Shown piece by piece: positions 12,101-20,222 of a DNA stretch of 64,000 nt. The DNA is taken from the NCBI RefSeq assembly GCF_012910905.1, contig NZ_WTVN01000004.1:1-64000 (forward strand). The letters are read 5' to 3'. A program made the translations under genes and the position numbers. This DNA comes from Aromatoleum toluvorans (GTDB taxonomy: Bacteria; Pseudomonadota; Gammaproteobacteria; Burkholderiales; Rhodocyclaceae). The notes under the pieces were generated by a model. It was given only the letters and a program-made list of their open reading frames with translations, made no database searches and was not told where the DNA came from. The first letter of the stretch is position 1. The number at the start of each line of letters is the position of its first letter.

Positions 12101-13230
12101 CGTGGCACGTCGAATCGGCAGGCCTCGCGCCCGCGGTCTGGACCGACGGCGGCACGTGGCGGCCGCGCTGGCTGCCGTGGCCGGGCGAGGCGGTGGAGCT
12201 GTCGCTCTCGCGGCCATCGGGCATGGACGGCGGCACGCTCACGTTCGACGACGTCCAGATCCATACCACCGTGGGGCAGCGCTCGTCCGACGCCTCGGCC
12301 ACCTTGCGGCTGCGCAGCAGCGCCGGCGGCAATCACGTGATCGGCCTGCCCGACGGGGCGGAACTCCTGTCCGTCCGGATCGACGGCCACGTGCAGCCCT
12401 TGCGGGCAGAGAAGAACAAACTGGCGCTGCCGATCACGCCGGGGGAACACTCGGTGCAGCTCGACTGGCGCGACGTCTCCGCGGTATCGAACCACTATCG
12501 CTCGCTGCAACTGGATCTCGGCGCGCAGGCGGTGAATGCGACCCTCTCGCTGGCCGTGCCGGAGGACCGCGTGGTGCTGTTCACCAAGGGGCCGCTGGTC
12601 GGCCCGGCGGTGCTCCTGTGGGGCGTGCTCATCGTCGTGGTCGCGATCGCAGCGGTGCTGTCCCGCATCGTGCCGGGGCCGCTGGGGATGGCGACGTGGA
12701 TCCTCCTCGGCGTCGGGCTCGTCCAGTCCTCGGTCGTCTCGGTGTTCCTTGTCGTCGGCTGGTTCGTGTTGCTGGCGGTGCGGCGCAACCATGTCGATCC
12801 GTCGCCGTGGCGCTTCAACCTGTTCCAGATCGTGCTGCTGATCTTCACGCTGGCGGCCGCCAGCGCGCTGCTCTCGGCGCTGCGTCAGGGCTTGCTCGGC
12901 TATCCCGACATGCTCGTGACCGGCAACGGCTCGAGTGCGTTCAGCCTGCGGTGGTATCTCGACCGCCTCGACGGCACGACGCCGAGCGCGGAGTTCTTCA
13001 GCATTCCCGTGTTCGCCTACCGCCTGATGATGCTGGGCTGGGCGCTATGGCTCGCGATCTCCCTGACCGGCTGGGTACGGTGGGCGTGGAGCTGCGTGTC
13101 GGCCGGCGGCACCTACTGGCGCCCCGTCGATATGGCTGGACTGGTGCAGCGCAAGGGGATGACGGTCGAGACTGTGGGCGATTCCGCCCCGTCCTCGCTC
13201 GGGGAAACGTCGAACTCCCGGAGTTCTTAG
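9127..13230 (+). CDS. Large multi-pass membrane protein of unknown function
   Basis: I do not recognise the family. The 1367-residue product starts with a signal peptide (hydrophobic 5-20, AHA-G cleavage near 23). A beta-rich, probably periplasmic region of about 440 residues follows. Next come hydrophobic helices at roughly 465-560, an Ala/Pro-rich linker (about 580-640), and more helices at 660-720. A second periplasmic-looking region covers about 725-1150, and at least five transmembrane helices close the protein. The layout of exported domain, helices, exported domain, helices suggests an internal repeat. It is 157 bp downstream of nifQ and does not look like a nif gene. The tRNA downstream is on the opposite strand, so the two are convergent. 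Confidence 0.85.
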   Translation: MKTHGIVALMAGLLACISPAHAGSGRMSAEEVPAPLRPWVDWARHNPPAPECPRTAGEPAPVQCIWPAGIEMQLSGRQGSFTMMVDAFADGTVELPGDVETWPRDVRVDGEPVAVVPADGRPSLRVGQGRHVLAGRFDWQQLPMSLQLPRQVAKVSVTIDGERFAGQPDASGQLWLRASPEKEGAVDSLSMRVFRQFTDDVPMVSTVRYEFSISGRQREVRVPHAVLEGFVPLAVEGGLPARIDADGSLKVQARAGSWVLNVSSRRMSAASELRLPAGAGEQEVWSFAPRNEVRVVNLEGPPAVDPKSVGVPAEWAGLPTFVLQPGAALRIAQVQRGDAGGAADRLKIRRTLWLDFDGGGFSVQDRIDGTIGRSWRLDLPEQFALGRVSVNNVDLPVTRSAAGRGVELRQASVALEADSRIDSSAREIPASGWTAPLSGWTAELNLPPGWRLIHASGADSVQGEWLTSWTLWDIFGVLLIAAVTFRVVGPVAALILLAGLVLTWHTAGAPKFLWLALVLFRAIAAAVPASARLRGWATRGALVSGILIAIMLVPFAVDQIRQAMYPALGMSYSQATAGKGRAVPAPAPAAPPVAQEAQGRAERTLRDEAASVARESAARPAASRPDPSLKVQTGPGIPSWRWTAIQLASQGPIASGQTLSLTLLSPAAAALWSVLSVLLLGLALWRCWEFDRAAMMRRLRGALSSAAVLGVVAAVGLGTAMPDARAQSAFPSEELLGELRARLLASEPAPACTPVCADLADLRIEAAGNTITLRLEVHAQARTVVPLPSPGANIRPSSVLAGGQAPALLRDDKGLIWAGVRPGITTIEIVIPAYQDDVPVHLPLTPRRVSTQLSRWSLSGMDARGLATETLTLSRLREVQAKADKEFSGGADLPPFAEVERHVMFDQTWTVRTLVRRQGPSALQTSVRIPLLAGEAVTDPGIKVEDGEAVVDLAPGASRSFDSVLEPAEKLRLPTSTHPGQIERWTVSATPSWHVESAGLAPAVWTDGGTWRPRWLPWPGEAVELSLSRPSGMDGGTLTFDDVQIHTTVGQRSSDASATLRLRSSAGGNHVIGLPDGAELLSVRIDGHVQPLRAEKNKLALPITPGEHSVQLDWRDVSAVSNHYRSLQLDLGAQAVNATLSLAVPEDRVVLFTKGPLVGPAVLLWGVLIVVVAIAAVLSRIVPGPLGMATWILLGVGLVQSSVVSVFLVVGWFVLLAVRRNHVDPSPWRFNLFQIVLLIFTLAAASALLSALRQGLLGYPDMLVTGNGSSAFSLRWYLDRLDGTTPSAEFFSIPVFAYRLMMLGWALWLAISLTGWVRWAWSCVSAGGTYWRPVDMAGLVQRKGMTVETVGDSAPSSLGETSNSRSS

Positions 13231-13283
13231 GGGAGGTTTTCGAACGCAACTTCCGGAAAAAGGACAACCAGGGCTAGAAAACG

Positions 13284-13318
13284 AAACAGGCCAACCAGCT
13301 TTCGCTGTTGGCCTGTTT
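13284..13318 (-). terminator. Intrinsic terminator of the tRNA-fMet gene
   Basis: A 12-bp perfect inverted repeat (AAACAGGCCAAC and its complement) with an 11-base loop lies just beyond the 3' end of the tRNA. On the minus strand it is followed by a T-rich stretch (TTTCGTTTTC). It may also stop transcripts of the large plus-strand gene. Confidence 0.85.
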
Positions 13319-13324
13319 CCGAGT

Positions 13325-13402
<78 letters not shown>

Positions 13403-13588
13403 TCTGGAGAAATAGAACTATAGCGAACTTCGAATCGGCATGCAAGAACTTTTTGCAAAATCCCTATCGACGATGTCACGGGTTGTCACCCGTGGGGCAT
13501 TTGCCGGATAGTGCACGGCGGTCCGGGCGGATTGCGAATTGCCCGTAGATTCAGCGGATTTTGCGGGTTTTCGGAGGAATTGCGTTCG

Positions 13589-14146
13589 ATGTTGGCGCGG
13601 TTGCTGTTACGTCTGGCGGGCTGGCGCCTGGTGATCGTGCCGCCTCCCGGCCCCAAGGGGGTCTTGATGGTGTATCCGCACACGTCGAACTGGGATTTCC
13701 CGCTCGGCGTGCTGGCGCGTTCGGGATCCGGGCTGAGGATCGCCTATGTCGCCAAGGATTCGCTCTTTCGCCCGCCCTTCGGCATGCTGTTTCGCTGGCT
13801 GGGCGGCATTCCGGTGAATCGACGCGTGAGCACGGGCTTCATCGGGCAGCTGGTGCGGCGCTATGCGGAGTCGGAGCGGCTGTTCATCGCGATCGCGCCC
13901 GAGGGGACGCGCAGGCATGTCCCGCAGTTGAAGTCGGGCTTCTACCACCTGGCGGTGCAGGCGGGGGTTCCGCTCGGGCTCGTGTATATCGACTACGGCC
14001 GCCGTGAGCTGGGAATCGGTGCGTGGCTGACGCTGAGCGGCGATGCGGAGCGCGATCTCGCCGCGATCCGCGACTTCTATGCGGGCCGGCAGGGGAAGCA
14101 CCCGGAGAAAGCGGGGGAAATCCGGTTCGGGGAAGGGCGGGGCTGA
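13589..14146 (+). CDS. Lysophospholipid acyltransferase family protein (PlsC-like)
   Basis: A probable 1-acyl-glycerol-3-phosphate-type acyltransferase of 185 residues, acting at the inner membrane. The catalytic HX4D motif is H31-TSNW-D36, and the substrate-binding EGTR is at about 105-108. The N-terminal 15 residues are hydrophobic. The start at 13589 is preceded by GGAGG; the frame extends upstream to 13511 without family-like sequence. It is short for a PlsC protein and resembles the compact family members often found alone in betaproteobacteria. A bidirectional terminator follows. The exact substrate is unknown. Confidence 0.85.
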   Translation: MLARLLLRLAGWRLVIVPPPGPKGVLMVYPHTSNWDFPLGVLARSGSGLRIAYVAKDSLFRPPFGMLFRWLGGIPVNRRVSTGFIGQLVRRYAESERLFIAIAPEGTRRHVPQLKSGFYHLAVQAGVPLGLVYIDYGRRELGIGAWLTLSGDAERDLAAIRDFYAGRQGKHPEKAGEIRFGEGRG

Positions 14147-14170
14147 GTCGCCGCGCGAATCAGGAAGGAA

Positions 14171-14203
14171 AAAGGGCGACCGGCCCGTGGCCGGTCGCCC
14201 TTT
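14171..14203. terminator. Bidirectional intrinsic terminator
   Basis: A 14-bp perfect inverted repeat (AAAGGGCGACCGGC and its complement) with a 5-base loop sits between two convergent genes. There is an A-run on the left and T-rich sequence on the right, so it can serve both the acyltransferase and the Tim44-like gene. Confidence 0.9.
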
Positions 14204-14226
14204 GCTCTCTCTTGGGGTTGGAGTTA

Positions 14227-15084
14227 TCAGTTCAGTTGCTGGATGCCTGCGACCTGCCAGCCCTGGTTGCCCTCGACCGGCTTGGTGAGGTGCCAGATCT
14301 CATTGAAGTCGACCGGGGCCGCGCCGGCTTCCTCGCGGATCAGGCCGTTGAAGCGGACCGCCACGCGGTAACGGCGGTTTTCCTCGACGCATTCGACGAC
14401 ATCGGCGTTGAGTTCCATCACTTCGGTCTGCTGCGGTGTGGTGCCGCGTTCGCGGATCTGCATCTGCAGTTCGCCGAACACTTCCGGCGTCACGAATTCG
14501 CGCAGGTCGTCGAGGTTGCCGGCGTCGTTTGCGGCTTGCAGACGGATGAAGTTCACCTTGGCCTGGCGCGCAAAACCTTCCGCGTCGAAGCCGGCAGGCA
14601 GTGCGCTGGCGGCGGCCGGAGCGGCTGCAGGTGCGGCGCTGCCGTAGGCGGGCAGGGGTTGCGACTGCGTCGGGATGCTGCCGCCACCGGCGCCCATGCC
14701 GGCATACTGCATTGCGGGTTCCTGCGCGCGCTTGCGCGTCAGCATGCGGAAGACGACCACGGCGGCGAGCACGAGAAGGCCGATCATCATCATGTTGGCG
14801 AATTCTTCGCCCATGCCGAGGTGCGAGGCGAGGGCGGCGAGGCCGAGGCCGGCGGCCAGGCCGGCGATGGGGCCGAGCCAGGAGTTCTTGCGCGGCGCCT
14901 GCGCGGGCGCCGCCGCGGCCGGCGGGGTGGCCGTGCGGGCGGTGGCGGTGGACGACGACGCCGTGCTGCTCTGCGTGCCGAACGACTTGCCGCCGCCGAG
15001 ACGCTTGGCTTCGGCATCGTTCGCCGTCAGGCCGACGCTCAGCACGAGCGCGCAGACGGTGAGCAGGATTCGGGTGAGTTTCAT
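14227..15084 (-). CDS. Tim44-like domain protein with signal peptide
   Basis: A 285-residue exported or membrane-anchored protein. It begins with a signal peptide (MKLTRILLTVCALVLSVG) and the KRLGGGKSFGTQ segment typical of bacterial Tim44-like proteins. A Ser/Thr/Ala-rich stretch follows, then glycine-rich hydrophobic helices at about 75-125. The C-terminal Tim44-like domain (about 165-285) ends with a VAGIQQLN tail. The start at 15084 has an AGGAGG ribosome site. The longer frame to 15174 lacks family-like sequence. It is divergent from the NhaR-like regulator. The function in bacteria is not established; a membrane-associated or secretion-linked role is suggested by the fold only. Confidence 0.87.
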   Translation of the reverse strand: MKLTRILLTVCALVLSVGLTANDAEAKRLGGGKSFGTQSSTASSSTATARTATPPAAAAPAQAPRKNSWLGPIAGLAAGLGLAALASHLGMGEEFANMMMIGLLVLAAVVVFRMLTRKRAQEPAMQYAGMGAGGGSIPTQSQPLPAYGSAAPAAAPAAASALPAGFDAEGFARQAKVNFIRLQAANDAGNLDDLREFVTPEVFGELQMQIRERGTTPQQTEVMELNADVVECVEENRRYRVAVRFNGLIREEAGAAPVDFNEIWHLTKPVEGNQGWQVAGIQQLN

Positions 15085-15255
15085 AAGGGTTGAGCCTCCT
15101 CTGGATGTTTGAATTCCATGTCCCGCAGGCTCCCGGCAGGGAGCTGGCGGTCCGCCGCACCGGTTGGTGCGCAAGACCGTTGGAGGATACGGATACTTGA
15201 ACTTCCGATGAAGATGAATTTAAAGTACGTTAACTCAGAAAAAATGGAAGTTAAC

Positions 15256-16149
15256 ATGCAACCGCTCAACTACCGTCACCTGTACTACTTCTGGGTCGTC
15301 GCGAAGGAAGGCGGCATCGCGCGGGCCGCGGAGCGGCTCGAAATGGCGGTGCAGACCGTGAGCACGCAGGTCCGGGAGCTCGAGCGCTCGCTCGGATATT
15401 CGCTGTTCCGGTCGCTGGGGCGCGGCATCGAGCTGACCGAAGCCGGCGCGACGGCCGTGCGCTACGCCGAGCAGATCTTCCAGCTGGGCGAGGCCCTGCC
15501 GGCGGCGGTACAGGAGGCGGCGGAAGCGCAGGGCGTGCGTCTCGCGGTGGGAATCTCCGACGCCTTGCCGAAGCCGGCGGTGCGCCATCTGCTGCAGCCC
15601 GCCGTCGAGACGCCCAACCTGCGCCTGCAGTGCCAGGAGGGCGATTTCGACGATCTGCTCGCCGATCTGGCCTTGCACCGGCTCGACGTGGTGCTCGCGG
15701 ACCGGCCGGCGCCGGCGAATCCGAACCTGCGGGTGTTCAGCCACCGCATGGGCAAATCGTCGATCGCGTGGTACGTGCGGGCCGACATCGCGCAGACGGT
15801 CGAACAGCGTTTCCCCGCCTGCCTCGCGGACCTGCCGCTGCTGTTGCCGACGGCCGATTCGGCGGTGCGCAGCCGGCTCGACGACTGGCTCGCGCGTCAT
15901 GGCATTCGCCCGCGCGTGGTCGGCGAGTTCGAGGACAGCGCGCTGCTGGCGACCTTCGGCGAAAGCGGCCTCGGGGCCTTTCCGGCGCCCGAGCTGTCGT
16001 CGGAGGAGTTCACGCGCTCGCGCGGGCTTGCGCTGCTGGGGCGCTGCCCGGACGTGGTCGAGCATTTCTATGCGATCTCGGCGCAGCGCAAGGTGGACCA
16101 TCCGGTGATCCGCCGCCTGCTTGCCGGGGCCGAGAATGCGTCCGCGTGA
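15256..16149 (+). CDS. LysR-family regulator, NhaR-like
   Basis: A DNA-binding transcription factor of 297 residues. The N-terminal MQPLNYRHLYYFWVVAKEGG is close to NhaR, the Na+-responsive activator of the sodium/proton antiporter gene. A winged helix-turn-helix spans about residues 5-65, and a LysR substrate-binding fold follows from about 90. The ATG at 15256 is favoured because GGAAG lies 5-10 bp before it; an in-frame ATG at 15244 is possible. GTTAAC is repeated on both sides of the start region. The gene is divergent from the Tim44-like gene, which may be a target. No antiporter gene is adjacent. Confidence 0.85.
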   Translation: MQPLNYRHLYYFWVVAKEGGIARAAERLEMAVQTVSTQVRELERSLGYSLFRSLGRGIELTEAGATAVRYAEQIFQLGEALPAAVQEAAEAQGVRLAVGISDALPKPAVRHLLQPAVETPNLRLQCQEGDFDDLLADLALHRLDVVLADRPAPANPNLRVFSHRMGKSSIAWYVRADIAQTVEQRFPACLADLPLLLPTADSAVRSRLDDWLARHGIRPRVVGEFEDSALLATFGESGLGAFPAPELSSEEFTRSRGLALLGRCPDVVEHFYAISAQRKVDHPVIRRLLAGAENASA

Positions 16150-16240
16150 AGGGGCGCATCGCGGGGCGGGCGGCGACGCGCAGGCTTGTGCCATTATCTG
16201 GATGGGCTAAAGCGGGTTCGGGCGGAGGGGAGTGGCGGCG

Positions 16241-17146
16241 ATGAACGGCTGGGGGCGTTACTGGATCGAAGTGCTCAAGCGGAGCGTGCGCTTGTGGCTG
16301 GACGCGCAGGTGTTCGTGCATGCGGCGGCGCTGGCGTTCTTCACGGTGTTTTCGGTGGCGCCGGTCGTGATCGTCGTGGTGACGGTCGTCGGCCTGGTGC
16401 TCGGGGAATCTGCGGCACAGGGCGAGATGGCGCAGCAGTTGGAGGCGGCGATCGGCGCGCAGGCGGCCCAGGCGGTGCAGACGGCGGTCGCGGCGAGCCG
16501 CATCAAGCAGAGCGGCATCCTGCCGACGCTCGCGGGCTTCGGGGCGATGCTGTTCGGTGCGGCGACGGTGTTCGGGCAGATGCAGACGGCGCTGAACTCG
16601 ATCTGGTCGGTGGCGCCGCGGCCGACGCGCAGCAGCATCGTGATCTATCTGAAGAACCGCCTGCTGTCGATGACGATCGTGCTCGCGATCGGCTTCGTGC
16701 TGCTGGTGTCGCTGCTCCTGAGCGTTGCGGTGCGGGCGGTGGTCGAGTTCGCGCGCGACTGGGTGCCGATTCCGCCGCCCTTGCTGATCGGGCTCGACTG
16801 GGGTGTTTCGCTGACTGTTGCGACGCTGCTGTTCGCGACGATCTTCCGCGTGTTGCCGGACGTGCTGCTGCGCTGGCGCGATGTGTGGCTGGGGGCGCTG
16901 GTCACCGCGCTGCTGTTCGCGGTGGGGCGCAGCCTCATCGCGCTGTACCTGTCGACGACGGCCACCGCGTCGACGTATGGGGCGGCCGGCTCCCTGGTGC
17001 TCCTGCTGATGTGGGTGAACTACTCGTCGCTGATCCTGCTGCTGGGCGCGGCGTTTACCCGCGCCAACGTCGAGGCGCGCGGGCAGGTCATCCAGCCGCG
17101 GGTCACGGCCGTGCGCGTGCATCGCGAGCTGATGCAGGACGACTGA
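16241..17146 (+). CDS. YihY/virulence factor BrkB family membrane protein
   Basis: An inner-membrane protein of 301 residues with about six hydrophobic helices. It has the family features AAALAFFTVFSVAP near residue 30, FGATVFGQMQTALNSIW in the middle, and STYGAAGSLVLLLMWVNYSS before the last helices. The ATG at 16241 is chosen over the GTG at 16232 because the GGAGGGG ribosome site ends 10 bp before it. The family was once annotated as RNase BN, which is incorrect; its true function is unclear. Confidence 0.9.
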   Translation: MNGWGRYWIEVLKRSVRLWLDAQVFVHAAALAFFTVFSVAPVVIVVVTVVGLVLGESAAQGEMAQQLEAAIGAQAAQAVQTAVAASRIKQSGILPTLAGFGAMLFGAATVFGQMQTALNSIWSVAPRPTRSSIVIYLKNRLLSMTIVLAIGFVLLVSLLLSVAVRAVVEFARDWVPIPPPLLIGLDWGVSLTVATLLFATIFRVLPDVLLRWRDVWLGALVTALLFAVGRSLIALYLSTTATASTYGAAGSLVLLLMWVNYSSLILLLGAAFTRANVEARGQVIQPRVTAVRVHRELMQDD

Positions 17147-17207
17147 ATCGGGAACAAACTTCGCAGGGATCAATTCCCTTGCCGATGGGCCGCGCTACTA
17201 TCGCCAG

Positions 17208-18629
17208 ATGCCCACAGTCCGCCCATCCGTTCCGGATCTCCATGGCCGCCTCGCCGGCCTCGTCGCGACGCTCGAGCGTGGCCTGGTCGAGCGTTCCCAT
17301 GTCGTGCGCCTTGCGCTGCTCGCGGCGCTCGCGGGCGAACACACGCTGCTGATCGGGCCGCCGGGCACCGCGAAGAGCGAGCTCGCGCGCCGGCTGCATC
17401 TCGCCTTTCGCGACGCGCGCTACTTCGAGCGGCTGCTGACGCGCTTCTCGGTGCCCGAGGAGCTGTTCGGGCCGCTGTCGATCCAGGCGCTCGAGCAGGA
17501 TCGCTACGAGCGCCATACCGCGGGTTTCCTGCCGGACGCGTCGATCGCCTTCATCGACGAGGTGTTCAAGGCCAACAGCGCGATCCTCAACGCGCTGCTG
17601 ACGCTGCTCAACGAGCGCGAGTTCGACAACGGCGCGGGGCGGCAGCGCTGTCCGCTGATCAGCGCGATCGGCGCGACCAACGAGGTGCCGGAGGACGAGA
17701 TCGCGGAAGCCTTCTTCGACCGCTTCCTGCTGCGGGTGACGGTCGCGCCGGTAAGCGCGGAAGGTTTCGCCGCATTGCTGGGCGCCGATCCGGTGCGGGG
17801 CTGGCAGGCGCCGGAGGATGCGGCGACGCTCGGTGCCGCCGATCTCGACGCGCTCGGTGCCGCGGCGGCACGGGTGGCGCTGCCGGCGGAGGTGACGGCG
17901 ATGTTCGCCGAGCTGCGCGCGCACCTTGGCGCCGCGGAAGTGTATGTGTCGGACCGCCGCTGGGTGAAGGCGGCGCGCCTGCTGCGCATCGCCGCGGCGA
18001 GCGAGGGGCGGGGGGCCGTGTCGCTGTGGGATCTGCTGCTGCTGCCGTGGTGCACGGCGCCGGATGCGCCGCGCCAGGCCGCGCTCGGCGACTGGCTGTG
18101 TACGCGGCTCGGGGTGCGCGAGGCCTTCGCGCCGCCGCGCGTCACGCGCATCGTCGAGGCCTTCGAGGCGCAGCTGCAGGCCGAGCGCAACGCGAACGAC
18201 CTGGACTACGACGAGAGCGGCCGCCTGCGTTTCTCGGCGACGGATCTTGCCGACGAGATCGGCGACGCCAAGCGCGGGGCGCAGGCACTGCGCCTGACGC
18301 ACACGCGGCAGCGCCGCTACGGTTCGGCGCATATCGGTGCTCGTACGCGGCAGATCGACGAGCTGGTCGCGCGCCTCGATGGCTACGCGGCAGAGCTCGA
18401 CGCGCGGCGCCGCGACCTGGCCGAGTACCACGCCCGCAGCCTGTGGCTGGATGCGGCGCTCGCGGCGCGTGCAGAGGAGAGTCTCGCCGGGACGGCACGG
18501 GTGATCGCGGACCTGCGCGAACGGATCTGCGAAGCGCGCGCCGGCTTCGAGGCGCTGCCGCGCCTGCCGGCGGGCGAGGGCGGCGAGGTCCCGGCGCCCG
18601 TCCGGCACGAGCCGCTTTCCGCCGCCTGA
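17208..18629 (+). CDS. ravA: MoxR-family AAA+ ATPase RavA
   Basis: A chaperone-like ATPase that works with the VWA protein ViaA, and in enterobacteria is linked to respiratory complexes and the stress enzyme LdcI. The product is 473 residues, with Walker A GPPGTAKS at 50-57 and Walker B (IAFIDEVF) at 113-120. The GATNEVPEDEIAEAFFDRF block carries sensor 1 and the arginine finger. A C-terminal helical extension resembles RavA rather than ordinary MoxR proteins. viaA begins 6 bp after the stop. Confidence 0.88.
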   Translation: MPTVRPSVPDLHGRLAGLVATLERGLVERSHVVRLALLAALAGEHTLLIGPPGTAKSELARRLHLAFRDARYFERLLTRFSVPEELFGPLSIQALEQDRYERHTAGFLPDASIAFIDEVFKANSAILNALLTLLNEREFDNGAGRQRCPLISAIGATNEVPEDEIAEAFFDRFLLRVTVAPVSAEGFAALLGADPVRGWQAPEDAATLGAADLDALGAAAARVALPAEVTAMFAELRAHLGAAEVYVSDRRWVKAARLLRIAAASEGRGAVSLWDLLLLPWCTAPDAPRQAALGDWLCTRLGVREAFAPPRVTRIVEAFEAQLQAERNANDLDYDESGRLRFSATDLADEIGDAKRGAQALRLTHTRQRRYGSAHIGARTRQIDELVARLDGYAAELDARRRDLAEYHARSLWLDAALAARAEESLAGTARVIADLRERICEARAGFEALPRLPAGEGGEVPAPVRHEPLSAA

Positions 18630-18635
18630 GCGCGC

Positions 18636-20222
18636 ATGAACGCCGTCGCCGGTCCCGCGCCGCTGCTCTTCGAATCGCAGGAAAGCCGGCTCGCGGCGCT
18701 GGACGGACTGATGCGCGGCTTGTGGCTGGGCGGACTCACGAACGCGCAGGGCAGCGTGGAGGCGCGCCTCGCGGCCCTGGCTGAGCTGCGTGCGGCGCTC
18801 GTTGCCGGCGAACTGCCGCCGGCCGAGGCGTGGCGCTGGCCTCCGCCCGCGATCGCACGCGGTCTGGCCGAGGCGATGCAGTCGCTCGAGCTCACGCGCT
18901 ACTGCCGGGAGGAGGGCGAGCTGGCGGACACGGTGCTGATGAGCCTCCTCTTCCATGTCGATTTCATCGTCGATTACCTCGACCGCGGCGCGGACGAGGC
19001 GCGGGCGGTCGCGATGGCCGTGGACGCCTTCGCTGCCGACTGGCAGGACCGTTGCGGCGACATGGACGAGCTGGCCGACGTCTTCGGCATGCTTCCCGAC
19101 GAAGCCAAGAGCACGCGCTTCGACCGCATCCGCGGCTTGCTGCGCAGCGAGGGTTGGCAGGAGGTGGTGCGCATCCGCCGCTTGCTCGAGCGCCTGCCGG
19201 AGCTTGCGGATCTCATCCGTCGTCTCGGGCGGGCGTCGGAGACGGACGAGCCGGATGCGGCCGGGCGCGTCACCGAGCTGGCGATCGAGGAGGCGACCGC
19301 CCATCGCGCGGAACGCAGCACGGTGCGCGTGCCCGACATGCCGGGCGAGACGCGCGGGATCCACCGCGCCGATCGCGTCGCACGTATGTTGCCGGCCGAG
19401 GCGATGCTGCTCGGCCACCCCCGTCTGCGCCTGGTGTGGCATGCGCGACGCGCCGAGCGCACGCTGCTGTGCTACGAGGACGACGACCGCATGCAGGAGA
19501 TCCGCCGCCACGAAGAGGCGGTGCAGCGTCCGACGCCGCGCCCGCAGCCGGCAAAGCGCCTGGAGATGGGGCCGATGCTGCTGTGCGTCGACACCTCGGG
19601 GTCGATGCGCGGGGGCGCCGAGGCGGTGGCGAAGGCGGCGGTGCTGGAGGCGGTGCGCACGGCGCACGCGCAGAAACGGGCGTGCCACGTGTTCACGTTC
19701 GGCGGGCCGGGCGAGATCGTCGACATGAGCCTGCCGGTCGACGCGGACGGCATCGGGCGGCTGGCGCGTTTCCTCGGCCAGGCGTTTCGCGGCGGCACCG
19801 ACGTGTGCGGGCCGATCGAGGCGGCGCTCGCGAAGCTCGAGGAGGCGCGCTGGCGCGAGGCGGACCTCGTGATCGTGTCCGACGGCGAGTTCGGTGCGAC
19901 GCCCGACGTTGCCGCACGCCTGCGGACGATGCGCAACGAGCGCGGGCTGCGCGTGCAGGGCGTGCTGGTGGGTGACCGCGAGACGATCGGTTTCCTCGAA
20001 GTCGCCGACGACATCTTCTGGGTGCGCGACTGGCGCCGCTACGGCGGCGTCGACACCGAGTCGCCGCTCGAATCGAACAGCCTCACAGCCCGGTTCTTCC
20101 CCGGTGCGCTGCGCACGCAGGCGAACCGCGATTCCACGACTTCCGGGGCGAAGGCTTCCGCCGCAGTGCGCGCGGGCCGGCACCGGGGCGACCTCGAGAA
20201 TTCCCCGGAGACTTCCGCATGA
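18636..20222 (+). CDS. viaA: VWA-domain protein ViaA, partner of RavA
   Basis: A cytoplasmic protein of 528 residues with a helical N-terminal half and a C-terminal von Willebrand factor A domain. The metal-ion-dependent adhesion site is intact: DTSGS from D319, a threonine in FRGGTDV, and SDGEFG near the end. Its length and place directly after ravA match ViaA. The C-terminal 50 residues are rich in Ala, Arg and Gly and look disordered. The stop overlaps the next start (ATGA), pointing to a three-gene operon. Confidence 0.85.
   Translation: MNAVAGPAPLLFESQESRLAALDGLMRGLWLGGLTNAQGSVEARLAALAELRAALVAGELPPAEAWRWPPPAIARGLAEAMQSLELTRYCREEGELADTVLMSLLFHVDFIVDYLDRGADEARAVAMAVDAFAADWQDRCGDMDELADVFGMLPDEAKSTRFDRIRGLLRSEGWQEVVRIRRLLERLPELADLIRRLGRASETDEPDAAGRVTELAIEEATAHRAERSTVRVPDMPGETRGIHRADRVARMLPAEAMLLGHPRLRLVWHARRAERTLLCYEDDDRMQEIRRHEEAVQRPTPRPQPAKRLEMGPMLLCVDTSGSMRGGAEAVAKAAVLEAVRTAHAQKRACHVFTFGGPGEIVDMSLPVDADGIGRLARFLGQAFRGGTDVCGPIEAALAKLEEARWREADLVIVSDGEFGATPDVAARLRTMRNERGLRVQGVLVGDRETIGFLEVADDIFWVRDWRRYGGVDTESPLESNSLTARFFPGALRTQANRDSTTSGAKASAAVRAGRHRGDLENSPETSA

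Noticed and set aside
15109-15255. N-terminal extension of the NhaR-like regulator
   Set aside because: The upstream 49 codons do not resemble LysR proteins and overlap the leader of the divergent Tim44-like gene; the ATG at 15256 has a better ribosome site.
16232-16240. GTG start of the YihY-family gene
   Set aside because: The purine-rich ribosome site would be only one base away; the ATG at 16241 is correctly spaced.
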